Assembly (NCBI GenBank): GCA_910584985.1
Contig: CAJUDJ010000018.1
Span: 1-32,173, forward strand
DNA from: an uncultured Eubacterium sp.
GTDB lineage: Bacteria > Bacillota > Clostridia > Oscillospirales > Acutalibacteraceae
Length of the DNA: 32,173 nt
Direction: 5' to 3'
Shown: in pieces, positions 6,694-13,596 of the stretch
How the letters are laid out: the number at the start of each line of letters is the position of its first letter
Position numbering within the stretch: position 1 is the first letter of the stretch
Program-made: the position numbers and the translations under genes
The notes under the pieces: model-generated
The model's database searches: none
Told to the model about the DNA's origin: nothing
What the model saw: the letters and a program-made list of their open reading frames with translations, nothing else

Positions 6694-6728
6694 TCACAAA
6701 AAGTATTTATTTTAAATATATTTTGTGA
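6694..6728. promoter_or_regulatory. 35-bp palindrome, probable PadR operator
   Basis: TCACAAAA (6694-6701) and TTTTGTGA (6721-6728) are perfect inverted arms, and the inner TATTTA (6704-6709) and TAAATA (6713-6718) also pair about the same centre (6711); 14 of 17 positions match. It lies between the divergent promoters, covering the region just upstream of the TAAAAT -10 box (6729-6734) of padR. PadR proteins bind dyad sites as dimers, so autoregulation plus control of the opposite operon is the natural reading. Confidence 0.6.
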
Positions 6729-6763
6729 TAAAATAGGTACGAAAGAGGAAACGGAGAGACATT

Positions 6764-7117
6764 ATGGGACAGAATCAGGACAATTTTAAACGCGGCACAG
6801 CTGAAATGCTTTTGTTATATCTTCTGAGCAAGGAGGATTTGTACGGCTACCAGATAACGCATGCCTTTGCCGAAAAAAGCGGCGGTGTTTATACAATGCT
6901 TGAGGGCTCGCTTTATCCGATTTTATACCGCTTAACCGAAAACGGCTGCATAAGCGATTATGTTAAGCAGGTGGGCGTGCGGCGCACAAGAAGATATTAT
7001 CATCTTGAAGAAAAGGGCAGGGAATATTTTAAGGAAATTCTTTCCGATTATGATGCCGTAACACAAAGCATAAACCGAATTATGGACAGAGAAGCAGGGG
7101 GAAGCACAGATGAATAA
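6764..7117 (+). CDS. PadR-family transcriptional regulator
   Basis: A 117-residue winged-helix protein. The PadR signature is clear: KRGTAEMLLLYLLSKEDLYG, then YQITHAF and GSLYPILYRLTENGCI (recognition helix and wing entry), RRYYHLEEKGREYF for the wing, and a C-terminal dimerisation helix. The short type matches the PadR-s2 group. The effector is unknown. Its stop overlaps the start of the HAAS-type gene by eight bases, typical of PadR modules in which the regulator is coupled to a membrane protein. The 35-bp palindrome lies immediately upstream. Confident for the family. Confidence 0.95.
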   Translation: MGQNQDNFKRGTAEMLLLYLLSKEDLYGYQITHAFAEKSGGVYTMLEGSLYPILYRLTENGCISDYVKQVGVRRTRRYYHLEEKGREYFKEILSDYDAVTQSINRIMDREAGGSTDE

Positions 7118-7523
7118 GAGATTGGAACAAGAAATCAATAGGTATTTAAAAGAAATAAAATCCAATATTATATGCGATTTCAAAACAAAAAGAAAATATA
7201 TTTGTGATCTGAAAACCTCTATTTATGATTTTGCTGAAGAAAATCATGTCAATGATTTCAAGCAGGTTTATCAGCAGTTCGGCCCGCCGCGGGAAATTGC
7301 GAAAACCTTTTTTGAACAAGCGGATATAAAGAAAATAAAAAAACGAATGGATTTTACAAGAATACTGCTTATCGGTGTAATCATAGCACTTGTTATGTGG
7401 GCAGGCGTGCTGATTTACGCAGTAATAGATGCGAATATTACAAATCCGGGTTATTATGAAGAATGGATTGGAGATTCCATATCTGTTGAAGCAGATGTTA
7501 ACAATCAAGGAGAAAGTTTATGA
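7110..7523 (+). CDS. HAAS/DUF1700-like (DUF6120-type) membrane protein
   Basis: A 137-residue protein. The N-terminal part is helical: RYLKEIKSNI, FKTKRKYICDLKTSIYDFAE, then FKQVYQQFGPPREIAKTFFE, the FGxPxEIA motif of HAAS-like signalling domains that accompany PadR regulators. A single transmembrane helix (ILLIGVIIALVMWAGVLIYAV) follows at about residues 90-110, with a short acidic outer tail. It probably links an extracellular or membrane event to PadR. It overlaps padR at its start and the next gene at its end (ATGA), so the three are translationally coupled. The DUF6120 label is from memory. Confidence 0.75.
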   Translation: MNKRLEQEINRYLKEIKSNIICDFKTKRKYICDLKTSIYDFAEENHVNDFKQVYQQFGPPREIAKTFFEQADIKKIKKRMDFTRILLIGVIIALVMWAGVLIYAVIDANITNPGYYEEWIGDSISVEADVNNQGESL

Positions 7524-7975
7524 AAAGGGTTATATCATTTTTATCAGTTTGCCTTATGATTCTGTCATTTCCGGCAATATGCTTTGCAAATACCGAAAAT
7601 ATGAGTATTGAATATTTTGAAGATGGCAGTTATTGTATAACGATTATCGGAGAAGGAATAAGTACCCGTGCAAGTTCTAACACTGTAACAAAACCGAAAA
7701 CAGCAAATTATTATGATTCAAATGGTAATCTTCAATGGTCTGTAACAATAACAGGAACTTTTAATTACAACGGCAGTTCAGCTTCCTGCACAAATGCGTC
7801 TGTATCCTATCGGATATATAATGACAACTGGAAGGTTACAGAATCAAAGGCTTCCAGAAGCGGAGCAACTGCAAAGGGTGAATTTACTGTTAAAAAGTAT
7901 TTATTGGGAGTACCAATAAAGACCATAAATAAAACCGTTACGCTTACATGCAGCAAGGACGGAAACTTTTCTTAA
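7520..7975 (+). CDS. Small secreted protein of unknown function
   Basis: A 151-residue protein with a signal peptide (MKRVISFLSVCLMILSFPAICFA, cleavage about residue 23). The mature part is a single Ser/Thr/Asn-rich, beta-like domain: NYYDSNGNLQWSVTITGTFN, an NGSSASCTNASVSY segment with a possible disulphide to the C-terminal cysteine (VTLTCSKDG). No catalytic motif is apparent. The start overlaps the HAAS gene stop by four bases. Position in a PadR module suggests regulated export; target unknown. Confidence 0.8.
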   Translation: MKRVISFLSVCLMILSFPAICFANTENMSIEYFEDGSYCITIIGEGISTRASSNTVTKPKTANYYDSNGNLQWSVTITGTFNYNGSSASCTNASVSYRIYNDNWKVTESKASRSGATAKGEFTVKKYLLGVPIKTINKTVTLTCSKDGNFS

Positions 7976-7980
7976 AACAA

Positions 7981-8010
7981 AAAGCGATGTGATTTTTTCA
8001 CATCGCTTTT
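7981..8010. terminator. Bidirectional terminator between convergent genes
   Basis: A 12-pair stem (7981-7992 with 7998-8009) with a TTTTT loop lies between the island operon (plus) and the LOG gene (minus). Flanking A and T tracts let it work in either direction. Its core nearly equals that of the terminator at 4346-4377. Confidence 0.85.
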
Positions 8011-8022
8011 ATAGTTTTATCA

Positions 8023-8625
8023 CTATTTTATTTCTTCGCCGTCTTTCAGAAAGGCATAACGCACTTTCATTACATCGGTATCCACACCCTCATAGCTTTC
8101 CAGATAATCCAGCATAGGTTCAATTTCATCAAAAACAGCAATCAGATCCAGCGAATCTTTTTTCAGAAAGTTTTCTTCAACCGAGTGGTTCAGCATATCT
8201 ATCAGCTTATCATAATAGCCATATGGATTGAAAACAACAATGGCCTTGTTGTGCCTGCCAAGCTGCTTTAAAGTGAAAACCTCAAAAAATTCCTCAAAAG
8301 TGCCTATACCGCCCGGGGCAATGATAAAGGCATCCGCATTGTCTTCCATAAAGGTTTTGCGCTCTGCCATAGTTTCAGTATGCTTAAAATCCGTGCAGTT
8401 ATCAAAAAGCAGGTTGTGAATTTTCATAAAATGCGGGGCAACACCCAAAATATAGCCGCCGTTGTCATATTCTCCTCTTGCGGATGCGCCCATAACGCCG
8501 CTGGCGCCGCCGCCGTAAACCAAACCGATATTCCGTTTTGCCATTTCACAGCCAAGCTGATAGGTTATATCAATATATTTATCTTCAATGATATCACTTG
8601 AAGCACCAAATACACAAATTTTCAT
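8023..8625 (-). CDS. LOG-family nucleotide 5'-monophosphate phosphoribohydrolase
   Basis: A 200-residue Rossmann-fold protein of the TIGR00730/LOG family. It starts MKICVFGASS, has GLVYGGGASGVMG (nucleotide-binding glycine loop), and carries the signature PGGIGTFEEFFEVFTLKQLG. Family members cleave ribose 5'-phosphate from cytokinin or other purine nucleoside 5'-monophosphates; the bacterial substrate is often unknown. GAGGTGAT precedes the ATG. Monocistronic, with its own promoter at 8660-8688 and the shared terminator at 7981. Residues M..ERKTFME before the motif also agree with the family. Confidence 0.92.
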   Translation of the reverse strand: MKICVFGASSDIIEDKYIDITYQLGCEMAKRNIGLVYGGGASGVMGASARGEYDNGGYILGVAPHFMKIHNLLFDNCTDFKHTETMAERKTFMEDNADAFIIAPGGIGTFEEFFEVFTLKQLGRHNKAIVVFNPYGYYDKLIDMLNHSVEENFLKKDSLDLIAVFDEIEPMLDYLESYEGVDTDVMKVRYAFLKDGEEIK

Positions 8626-8659
8626 TTAATCACCTCATATATTATTTGTATATAAATAC

Positions 8660-8688
8660 ATTATATCAGTTAAAATATTAACATTCAA
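8660..8688 (-). promoter_or_regulatory. sigma-A promoter of the LOG gene
   Basis: Minus-strand TTGAAT (8683-8688) and TATAAT (8660-8665), 17-base spacing, about 35 bases upstream of the start codon. Confidence 0.7.
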
Positions 8689-8717
8689 TAAAATAATTAT
8701 TTTATTATAACAGTTGC

Positions 8718-8746
8718 TTGAAATTGACAAAACAGCGTTATATAAT
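8718..8746 (+). promoter_or_regulatory. sigma-A promoter of the hexuronate operon
   Basis: TTGAAA (8718-8723) and TATAAT (8741-8746) with 17-base spacing, 30 bases before the uxaC start. A TTGACA at 8724-8729 is closer to consensus but only 11 bases from the -10. Confidence 0.7.
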
Positions 8747-8776
8747 ATAGCTGTAAGAATTTAAGGAGTTTTCAGT

Positions 8777-10180
8777 ATGAACGATTTTATGGATAAGGAT
8801 TTTCTGCTTGACACAGAAACGGCAAAAAAACTTTTTCACGAATATTGCGAAAATATGCCTGTGTGTGATTATCACTGCCATTTAAGCCCGAAGGAAATAT
8901 ATGAAAACAAACCCCCCCGTGATATATCAGAGCTTTGGCTTAAGGGCGATCATTATAAATGGCGCGCCATGCGTTCCTGCGGCATAAGCGAGGAATACTG
9001 CACAGGTGATAAATCCGGAAAAGAAAAATTTGAGAAATTTGCTTACACCATTCAGTACGCAATCGGCAATCCGCTTTATCACTGGGCACATATCGAATTG
9101 AAAAAGTATTTCGGAATTGAAACGCCGCTTTCGGCACAAACGGCTGATGCGGTTTATGAAAGAGCAAATCAGGCAATTCAAAATGGTGATTTCCGCCCGC
9201 AGAGCCTGATTATGAAATCCAATGTTAAGGTTATCTGCACAACGGATGACCCGACAGACGATTTACAATATCACAAACTGCTGAAGGATGTTAAGGGTTT
9301 TGATTGCCTTGTGCTTCCGTCCTTTCGCCCGGATAAGGCACTGAACATACATCTTAATGGCTTTGCCGAATATATAAATCAGCTTGGAAAGGCTACAGGA
9401 ACTGAAATTAAATGCCATAAGGATGTGATTTCGGCACTTTTAAAAAGAGCGGATTATTTCAATGAAAACGGCTGCCGCATATCGGATCAGTCATTTGATT
9501 ATGTTCCGTTTTCCATTGCATCTGATGACGAAATCGAAGCTGTTTTTCGCCGTGCAATGCGTGAGGAAAGCATTTCGCAGCAAGAAGCAGAGGGTTACAG
9601 AACAAAGCTTTTGCTTGCGCTTGGAGAAAAATATCATCAGCTGGGCTGGGCAATGGAAATACACATCGGTGCTATGCGAAACAATAACACTGCAATGTTC
9701 AATGCAATGGGCGCTGACATCGGCTTTGATTCTGTGGGCGATGAAAATATTGCTTATTCCCTGAGCCGTTTTCTGGATGCGTTGCATTCACAGGGCAGCT
9801 TGCCGAAAACCGTGCTGTTTAATCTGAACAGCAAGGATAATATCGTGCTGGCAACCATGCTGGGTAATTTCCAGAGTGATGAAGCCGAATCAAAAATTCA
9901 GTTCGGACCTGCATGGTGGTTTCTTGATCATTTTGACGGTATGACAGAACAGATGAAAGCACTTGGCAATCTTGGCATACTTGGCAAATTTATAGGTATG
10001 GAAACGGATTCAAGATCGTTTACCTCATATGGCAGGCATGATTATTTCCGCCGTATTTTGTGCAGACTTATCGGCAGATGGGTTGAAGACGGCTGGTATG
10101 CAAATGATGAAAATTTGCTTAAAGAGATTGTTTGCGGCATATCCTATAATAATGCAATGAAATATTTTAATTTCAAATAA
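8777..10180 (+). CDS. uxaC: Glucuronate isomerase (uronate isomerase)
   Basis: A 467-residue protein of normal UxaC length. It interconverts D-glucuronate and D-fructuronate, and D-galacturonate and D-tagaturonate. The amidohydrolase-fold metal site is seen near the start in VCDYHCHLSPKEI (H33, H35), with the typical ENMPVCDYH lead. Later blocks include WAMEIHIGAMRNNN and GKFIGMETDSRSFTSYGRHDYFRR, both family hallmarks. AAGGAG sits nine bases before the ATG. It heads the operon uxaC-kdgK-eda, which degrades uronic acids from pectin or glucuronides. Confidence 0.97.
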   Translation: MNDFMDKDFLLDTETAKKLFHEYCENMPVCDYHCHLSPKEIYENKPPRDISELWLKGDHYKWRAMRSCGISEEYCTGDKSGKEKFEKFAYTIQYAIGNPLYHWAHIELKKYFGIETPLSAQTADAVYERANQAIQNGDFRPQSLIMKSNVKVICTTDDPTDDLQYHKLLKDVKGFDCLVLPSFRPDKALNIHLNGFAEYINQLGKATGTEIKCHKDVISALLKRADYFNENGCRISDQSFDYVPFSIASDDEIEAVFRRAMREESISQQEAEGYRTKLLLALGEKYHQLGWAMEIHIGAMRNNNTAMFNAMGADIGFDSVGDENIAYSLSRFLDALHSQGSLPKTVLFNLNSKDNIVLATMLGNFQSDEAESKIQFGPAWWFLDHFDGMTEQMKALGNLGILGKFIGMETDSRSFTSYGRHDYFRRILCRLIGRWVEDGWYANDENLLKEIVCGISYNNAMKYFNFK

Positions 10181-10192
10181 CAGGAGGAAAAA

Positions 10193-11290
10193 ATGAATCT
10201 GAACTTAAGACCCAAAGAGGAATGTATGTTTGATGAAATTTCACTTGGTGAAATTATGCTTCGCCTTGACCCAGGCGAGGGAAGAATAAAAACCTCACGC
10301 ACATTTAAAGCATGGGAAGGCGGTGGAGAATATAATGTTGCTCGTGGACTTCGCCGCTGTTTTAAAATGAAAACAGCTGTTGTAACTGCTTTTGCAGAAA
10401 ATGAAATAGGTTATCTTCTTGAAGATTTAATTCTTCAGGGTGGGGTTGATACCTCTCTTATAAAATGGGTTAAGTATGACGGAATCGGAAGAACCACAAG
10501 AAACGGGCTTAATTTTGTTGAACGCGGTTTTGGCATCCGCGGTGCCGTAAGCACATCAGACAGGGGAAATACAGCTATAAGCCAGCTGAAGCCCGGAGAT
10601 ATAGACTGGGATTATATTTTCGGCACGCTCGGCGTGCGCTGGCTTCACACAGGCGGAATTTTTGCCGCTCTTTCCGAAAGCTCTGCCGAGGTTGCGATTG
10701 AAGCAGTTAAGGCTGCAAAAAAATACGGCACAATAGTATCTTATGATTTAAATTACAGACCGTCCCTCTGGAATGACATCGGTGGTCAGGAAAAGGCGCA
10801 GGCAGTAAACAGGGAGATTGCAAAGTATATTGATGTTATGATCGGTAATGAAGAGGATTTTACTGCCTGTCTGGGCTTTGAAATAGAAGGTAATGACGCA
10901 GAACTGAAAGAACTGAATATGGATGGCTATGTTAAAATGCTGGGCGAGGTGTGCAGGGCTTATCCGAATTTCAAGGTGATTGCCACAACGCTGCGCACCG
11001 TTAAAACGGCAACTGTAAACGGTTGGAAAGCAATCTGCTATGCTGACGGACAGGTTTACAATTCCATTGAGTACCCAGATCTTGAGATTATGGACCGCGT
11101 GGGCGGCGGCGACAGCTTTGCTTCGGGTCTGATTTACGGACTTATGACTTATGAGGATGCACAGAAAGCCGTGAATTACGGTGTTGTGCATGGTGCACTT
11201 GCAATGACAACACCCGGCGATACCTCTATGGCTTCTTTAAAAGAGGTTGAAGCAAAGGTAAGCGGTGCATCTGCAAGAGTGCAGAGATAA
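10193..11290 (+). CDS. kdgK: 2-dehydro-3-deoxygluconokinase (PfkB family)
   Basis: A 365-residue PfkB-type sugar kinase. It phosphorylates 2-keto-3-deoxygluconate to KDPG. The N-terminal sugar-binding region has EISLGEIMLRLDPGEGRI and WEGGGEYNVARGL; the C-terminal signature DRVGGGDSFASGL holds the likely catalytic aspartate (D307). The first ATG (10193) is chosen because GGAGG lies just before it; an internal ATG at 10226 has a weaker site. It begins 12 bases after uxaC and is followed by the aldolase, so the substrate assignment comes largely from context; related PfkB kinases are possible. Confidence 0.88.
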   Translation: MNLNLRPKEECMFDEISLGEIMLRLDPGEGRIKTSRTFKAWEGGGEYNVARGLRRCFKMKTAVVTAFAENEIGYLLEDLILQGGVDTSLIKWVKYDGIGRTTRNGLNFVERGFGIRGAVSTSDRGNTAISQLKPGDIDWDYIFGTLGVRWLHTGGIFAALSESSAEVAIEAVKAAKKYGTIVSYDLNYRPSLWNDIGGQEKAQAVNREIAKYIDVMIGNEEDFTACLGFEIEGNDAELKELNMDGYVKMLGEVCRAYPNFKVIATTLRTVKTATVNGWKAICYADGQVYNSIEYPDLEIMDRVGGGDSFASGLIYGLMTYEDAQKAVNYGVVHGALAMTTPGDTSMASLKEVEAKVSGASARVQR

Positions 11291-11313
11291 ATGGATAAAG
11301 GAGTTTTACATCT

Positions 11314-11970
11314 ATGGCAAATAAAATAGAAACGCTTGCTAAAATTCAGGAGGTTGGCATTGTTGCAGTGGTTCGTGCCACCTCGGTTGAGCAGGCAGAA
11401 AAAATTACGGATGCTTGCATTGCAGGCGGTGTGGCAGCGATTGAGCTTACCTTCACTGTGCCGCATGCCGATCAGCTGATTGAAGCAATGTGTGCAAAGT
11501 ATAACAGCGGGGAAATTATTATCGGTGCAGGAACAGTTATGGATGCTGCAACAGCAAGAATTGCAATTCTTGCAGGTGCTGAATATATTGTTTCGCCTTA
11601 TTTTGATCCTGAAACTGTTAAGTGCTGCAACCGCTACGGTGTGCCGTCCATGCCGGGTATATATACCCCCACGGAAGCCGTGGCAGCTATGGAATGCGGT
11701 GCGGATGTGTTAAAGGTTTTTCCCGGTGATATAGCAGGCCCTGCGTTTATTAAGGATTTGCACGGGCCTATTCCCAATGCCGTTATGATGCCGAGCGGCG
11801 GTGTTGATGTGGATAATGTTAAGGATTGGATTAAAGCAGGCGCAATTGCCTGCGGCGCCGGTTCTTCACTGATTGCAGGGGCAAAAACAGGCGATTATAA
11901 TAAAATCACCGAAACAGGGAAGCTTTTTGTGCAGCGTATTAAAGAAGCGCGTGCAGAAATGGCAAAATAA
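11314..11970 (+). CDS. eda: KDPG / 4-hydroxy-2-oxoglutarate aldolase
   Basis: A 218-residue class I aldolase that splits KDPG into pyruvate and glyceraldehyde 3-phosphate. The barrel is recognisable: GIVAVVRATSVEQAEKIT, AAIELTFTVPHADQLIEAM with the catalytic-site glutamate, IIIGAGTVMDA, and ADVLKVFPGDIAG, where K134 is the expected Schiff-base lysine. PSGGVDVDNVKDWIKAGA forms the phosphate-binding end. Slightly longer than E. coli Eda (213). AAGGAG precedes the ATG, 23 bases after kdgK. It completes the local uronate set. Confidence 0.94.
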   Translation: MANKIETLAKIQEVGIVAVVRATSVEQAEKITDACIAGGVAAIELTFTVPHADQLIEAMCAKYNSGEIIIGAGTVMDAATARIAILAGAEYIVSPYFDPETVKCCNRYGVPSMPGIYTPTEAVAAMECGADVLKVFPGDIAGPAFIKDLHGPIPNAVMMPSGGVDVDNVKDWIKAGAIACGAGSSLIAGAKTGDYNKITETGKLFVQRIKEARAEMAK

Positions 11971-11994
11971 AATAAAAAAGAAGAGGATATGAAT

Positions 11995-12330
11995 ATGAAA
12001 AAATTATACAGAGATCCGAATAATAAATCCATATGCGGTGTTTGCAGCGGTATCGCCAAATATCTGAATGTGGATACAACGGTAATCAGGCTGCTTTGGG
12101 TGCTTGCAATTATTTTTTGCGGCTTCGGTGTTCCGGCATATTTTATATGCGCACTGGTTATTCCGGAAGATCCGAATGCCTATGTGAATAATGAACAGTA
12201 TTGGCAGCAGCAACAGAATCAGCAGTATTATCAGAATAATCAGCCGAACTATCAGCAAACATATTACGATCCGAACCAGCAGAACAACGGTTCGGGAACA
12301 TACAATAATCCTGATTCAAATCAGCAGTAA
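11995..12330 (+). CDS. PspC-domain protein with Gln/Asn-rich tail
   Basis: I place the start at 11995: AGAGG is eight bases before it, but only two bases before the alternative ATG at 11989. The 111-residue product has a PspC domain (KLYRDPNNKSICGVCSGIAKY, then TVIRLLWVLAIIFCGFGVPAY and a hydrophobic segment through about residue 62) and a low-complexity tail of Gln, Asn, Tyr and Pro. PspC proteins are small membrane proteins tied to envelope stress in some bacteria. It follows eda by 24 bases and precedes a terminator, so it may be read through with the uronate genes without a functional link. Confidence 0.88.
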   Translation: MKKLYRDPNNKSICGVCSGIAKYLNVDTTVIRLLWVLAIIFCGFGVPAYFICALVIPEDPNAYVNNEQYWQQQQNQQYYQNNQPNYQQTYYDPNQQNNGSGTYNNPDSNQQ

Positions 12331-12372
12331 TAGACTGTGCAACGGATTTGGTGTATCAGGCAGAAACAAAAG

Positions 12373-12416
12373 AAACCGGGCAAGCACTCGCTTTAAAGAG
12401 GCAGCCCGGTTTTATT
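12373..12416 (+). terminator. Terminator after the PspC gene
   Basis: A nine-pair stem (12373-12381 with 12404-12412) with a 22-base loop and a T-rich end (TTTTATTTTTA). It closes the uxaC-kdgK-eda-pspC transcript. Confidence 0.65.
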
Positions 12417-12455
12417 TTTATATTTCCAAAAGATAACAGTATCTTTCATTTTAAG

Positions 12456-12496
12456 AAAAAAACAAGGCAGATTGCTTTGTGCAATACACTGCCTTG
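12456..12496 (-). terminator. Terminator of the 23-residue peptide gene
   Basis: Minus-strand hairpin: CAAGGCAG arms (12463-12470 with 12489-12496) plus inner ATTGC/GCAAT (12471-12475 with 12481-12485), loop of five and a three-base bulge, followed by seven Ts (12462-12456). It begins three bases after the peptide stop codon. Confidence 0.85.
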
Positions 12497-12499
12497 CTT

Positions 12500-12571
12500 T
12501 TAATAATTGTGTCTGTTTGCCATTTCAACTTCGGCAAGAAGTCTTGCGTATTTAATGAGAAGTTTCAGCAT
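12500..12571 (-). CDS. 23-residue peptide gene, function unknown
   Basis: A minus-strand ATG at 12571 preceded by AAGGAGGG (GGAGG at 12579-12583, seven bases away) opens a 23-codon frame that begins MLKLLIKYARLLAEVEM and ends RHNY, stopping at TAA 12500-12502. The first 16 residues form a clear amphipathic helix with Leu/Ile on one face and Lys/Arg/Glu on the other. It has a fully consensus promoter and its own terminator three bases past the stop, so the whole transcription unit is about 140 bases. This is far more organised than chance. It may be a small protein, a membrane-active or toxin-type peptide, or a dual-function small RNA. I recognise no family. Confidence 0.72.
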   Translation of the reverse strand: MLKLLIKYARLLAEVEMANRHNY

Positions 12572-12602
12572 TTCTATCCCTCCTTAACTCTTATTTGCCC
12601 CT

Positions 12603-12630
12603 ATTATATCACGATGTTTTTTATTGTCAA
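12603..12630 (-). promoter_or_regulatory. Consensus sigma-A promoter of the small-peptide gene
   Basis: Minus-strand TTGACA (12625-12630) and TATAAT (12603-12608), both perfect, spacing 16. Expected start of transcription near 12596, giving a leader of about 25 bases. From 12631 to about 12790 I see only AT-rich sequence without a supportable gene. Confidence 0.85.
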
Positions 12631-12790
12631 TACTTATAAGCTGAAAATGCTGTATATTTGTAATAATTGAACAAAAAATACGCCTTATTATTCTTAATTA
12701 TAGCAAAATTCATATGCAATATATACAAATATTTGGCGTAATATATCATATGTAAAATAGTTTTTATATGTTCTGAAAAATCCGTTTGAT

Positions 12791-12820
12791 TTTACATTTT
12801 TTATATTTCTGTGGTATCAT
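12791..12820 (+). promoter_or_regulatory. Relic promoter of the phosphotransferase pseudogene
   Basis: TTTACA (12791-12796) and TATCAT (12815-12820), 18-base spacing, about 20 bases before the degraded aminoglycoside phosphotransferase. Confidence 0.4.
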
Positions 12821-12837
12821 TTGTTTACAGCAGGAAT

Positions 12838-13171
12838 GAGGTCTTGGAAGTGTTTGATATTCATAAAATACCGTCAGGTGTTCAAAGCAGAATAAAGAAT
12901 TTGCCTTATAAAACAGAAAGCATCGGTATGTCCGGCGCGATATAATTCTTTTTGAAAATATGGTGCTGAAAATAGAAAATACCTCTGCACAGGCAGGCAG
13001 ATGGCAGAATATCGTCCTGTATATCTGTTCCCTGAAATATATTTTTGTGAATTATACGGATATAATGAAGTGTGGTTTCAGAATCTCAAACAGCAGTTTT
13101 ATAAGAATCTCGGCATAAAAGAGGATAAGGAAAAATTAAGGTATTACATATTGCTGGATGCATTGTTTTGA
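12838..13171 (+). pseudogene. Decayed aminoglycoside 3'-phosphotransferase-like gene
   Basis: Three out-of-phase pieces can be read. The first gives an N-terminal segment with IKNLPYKTESIGMSGA; the second, after a frameshift near 12943, gives LFENMVLKIENTSAQA; the third ends EKLRYYILLDALF with TGA at 13169-13171. These match in order the start (ATP-binding region) and the last residues (KIKYYILLDELF) of APH(3')-type kinases as I remember them. Only about 330 bases remain of an expected 750-800, and the catalytic HGD and DLG regions are deleted. It cannot confer resistance. Confidence 0.7.
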
Positions 13172-13189
13172 ATTATTGAAAGGAAAAAT

Positions 13190-13552
13190 ATGTATAAATC
13201 GGATTACTGTGAGGTTGAAGATTTAAATGAATTTAATGTTGTTTTTGTTACATAGAAACAATATTGTGAATTTGAGGATTACAGAAAACCACTGAATTAC
13301 GCTCTTGAAATTATAAAAAATCATAAAAATTGCAATTATGCTGCCGATACAAGAAATGGATTTGAAAATAATCCGGCAGATACAGAGTGGATGGCAGAAA
13401 TTCTTATACCACAGGCAGTGGAATATGGTTGCAAAACAGTTTGTATTATAGTTGATAAAAGCAATCCTCTTGCAGATGAACTGAAAGGGCAGGAAGAGGA
13501 TTCCAAAGGTAAAATGGAATTCAGATATATTTTTAATATGTCAGAAATATAA
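13190..13552 (+). pseudogene. Conserved-looking 120-codon ORF with in-frame TAG
   Basis: The frame starts at the ATG at 13190 after AAAGG and reads MYKSDYCEVEDLNEF, meets TAG at 13253-13255 (codon 22, after VVFVT), then continues openly through FEDYRKPLNYALEIIKNH and CKTVCIIVDKSNPLADE to TAA at 13550-13552. The rest of the frame has normal codon use and no other stop. A single base change from TGG (Trp) would explain the stop. I do not assign a function; the alternating beta and helix pattern resembles STAS-like folds only loosely. Confidence 0.6.
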
Positions 13553-13561
13553 TTCTATAGT

Positions 13562-13591
13562 AAAACACCCCGAAGAAAAATCTTCGGGGTG
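13562..13591 (-). terminator. Terminator after yfbR
   Basis: Minus-strand hairpin of 11 pairs (13566-13576 with 13581-13591), AAAA loop in plus-strand terms, followed by TTTTA. It ends the mgsA-hisS-aspS-yfbR run, six bases after the yfbR stop. Confidence 0.85.
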
Positions 13592-13596
13592 AAAGA

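Noticed and set aside
8724..8746. TTGACA as the -35 box for uxaC
   Set aside because: Only 11 bases from TATAAT; TTGAAA at 8718-8723 gives the correct 17-base spacing.
12661..12742. TACGCC...GGCGTA inverted repeat as a riboswitch or T-box
   Set aside because: The arms are six bases and far apart in AT-rich sequence, with no conserved riboswitch element.
13253..13255. TAG as a pyrrolysine codon
   Set aside because: No pyl genes or methylamine methyltransferase context; a single TGG to TAG change is simpler.
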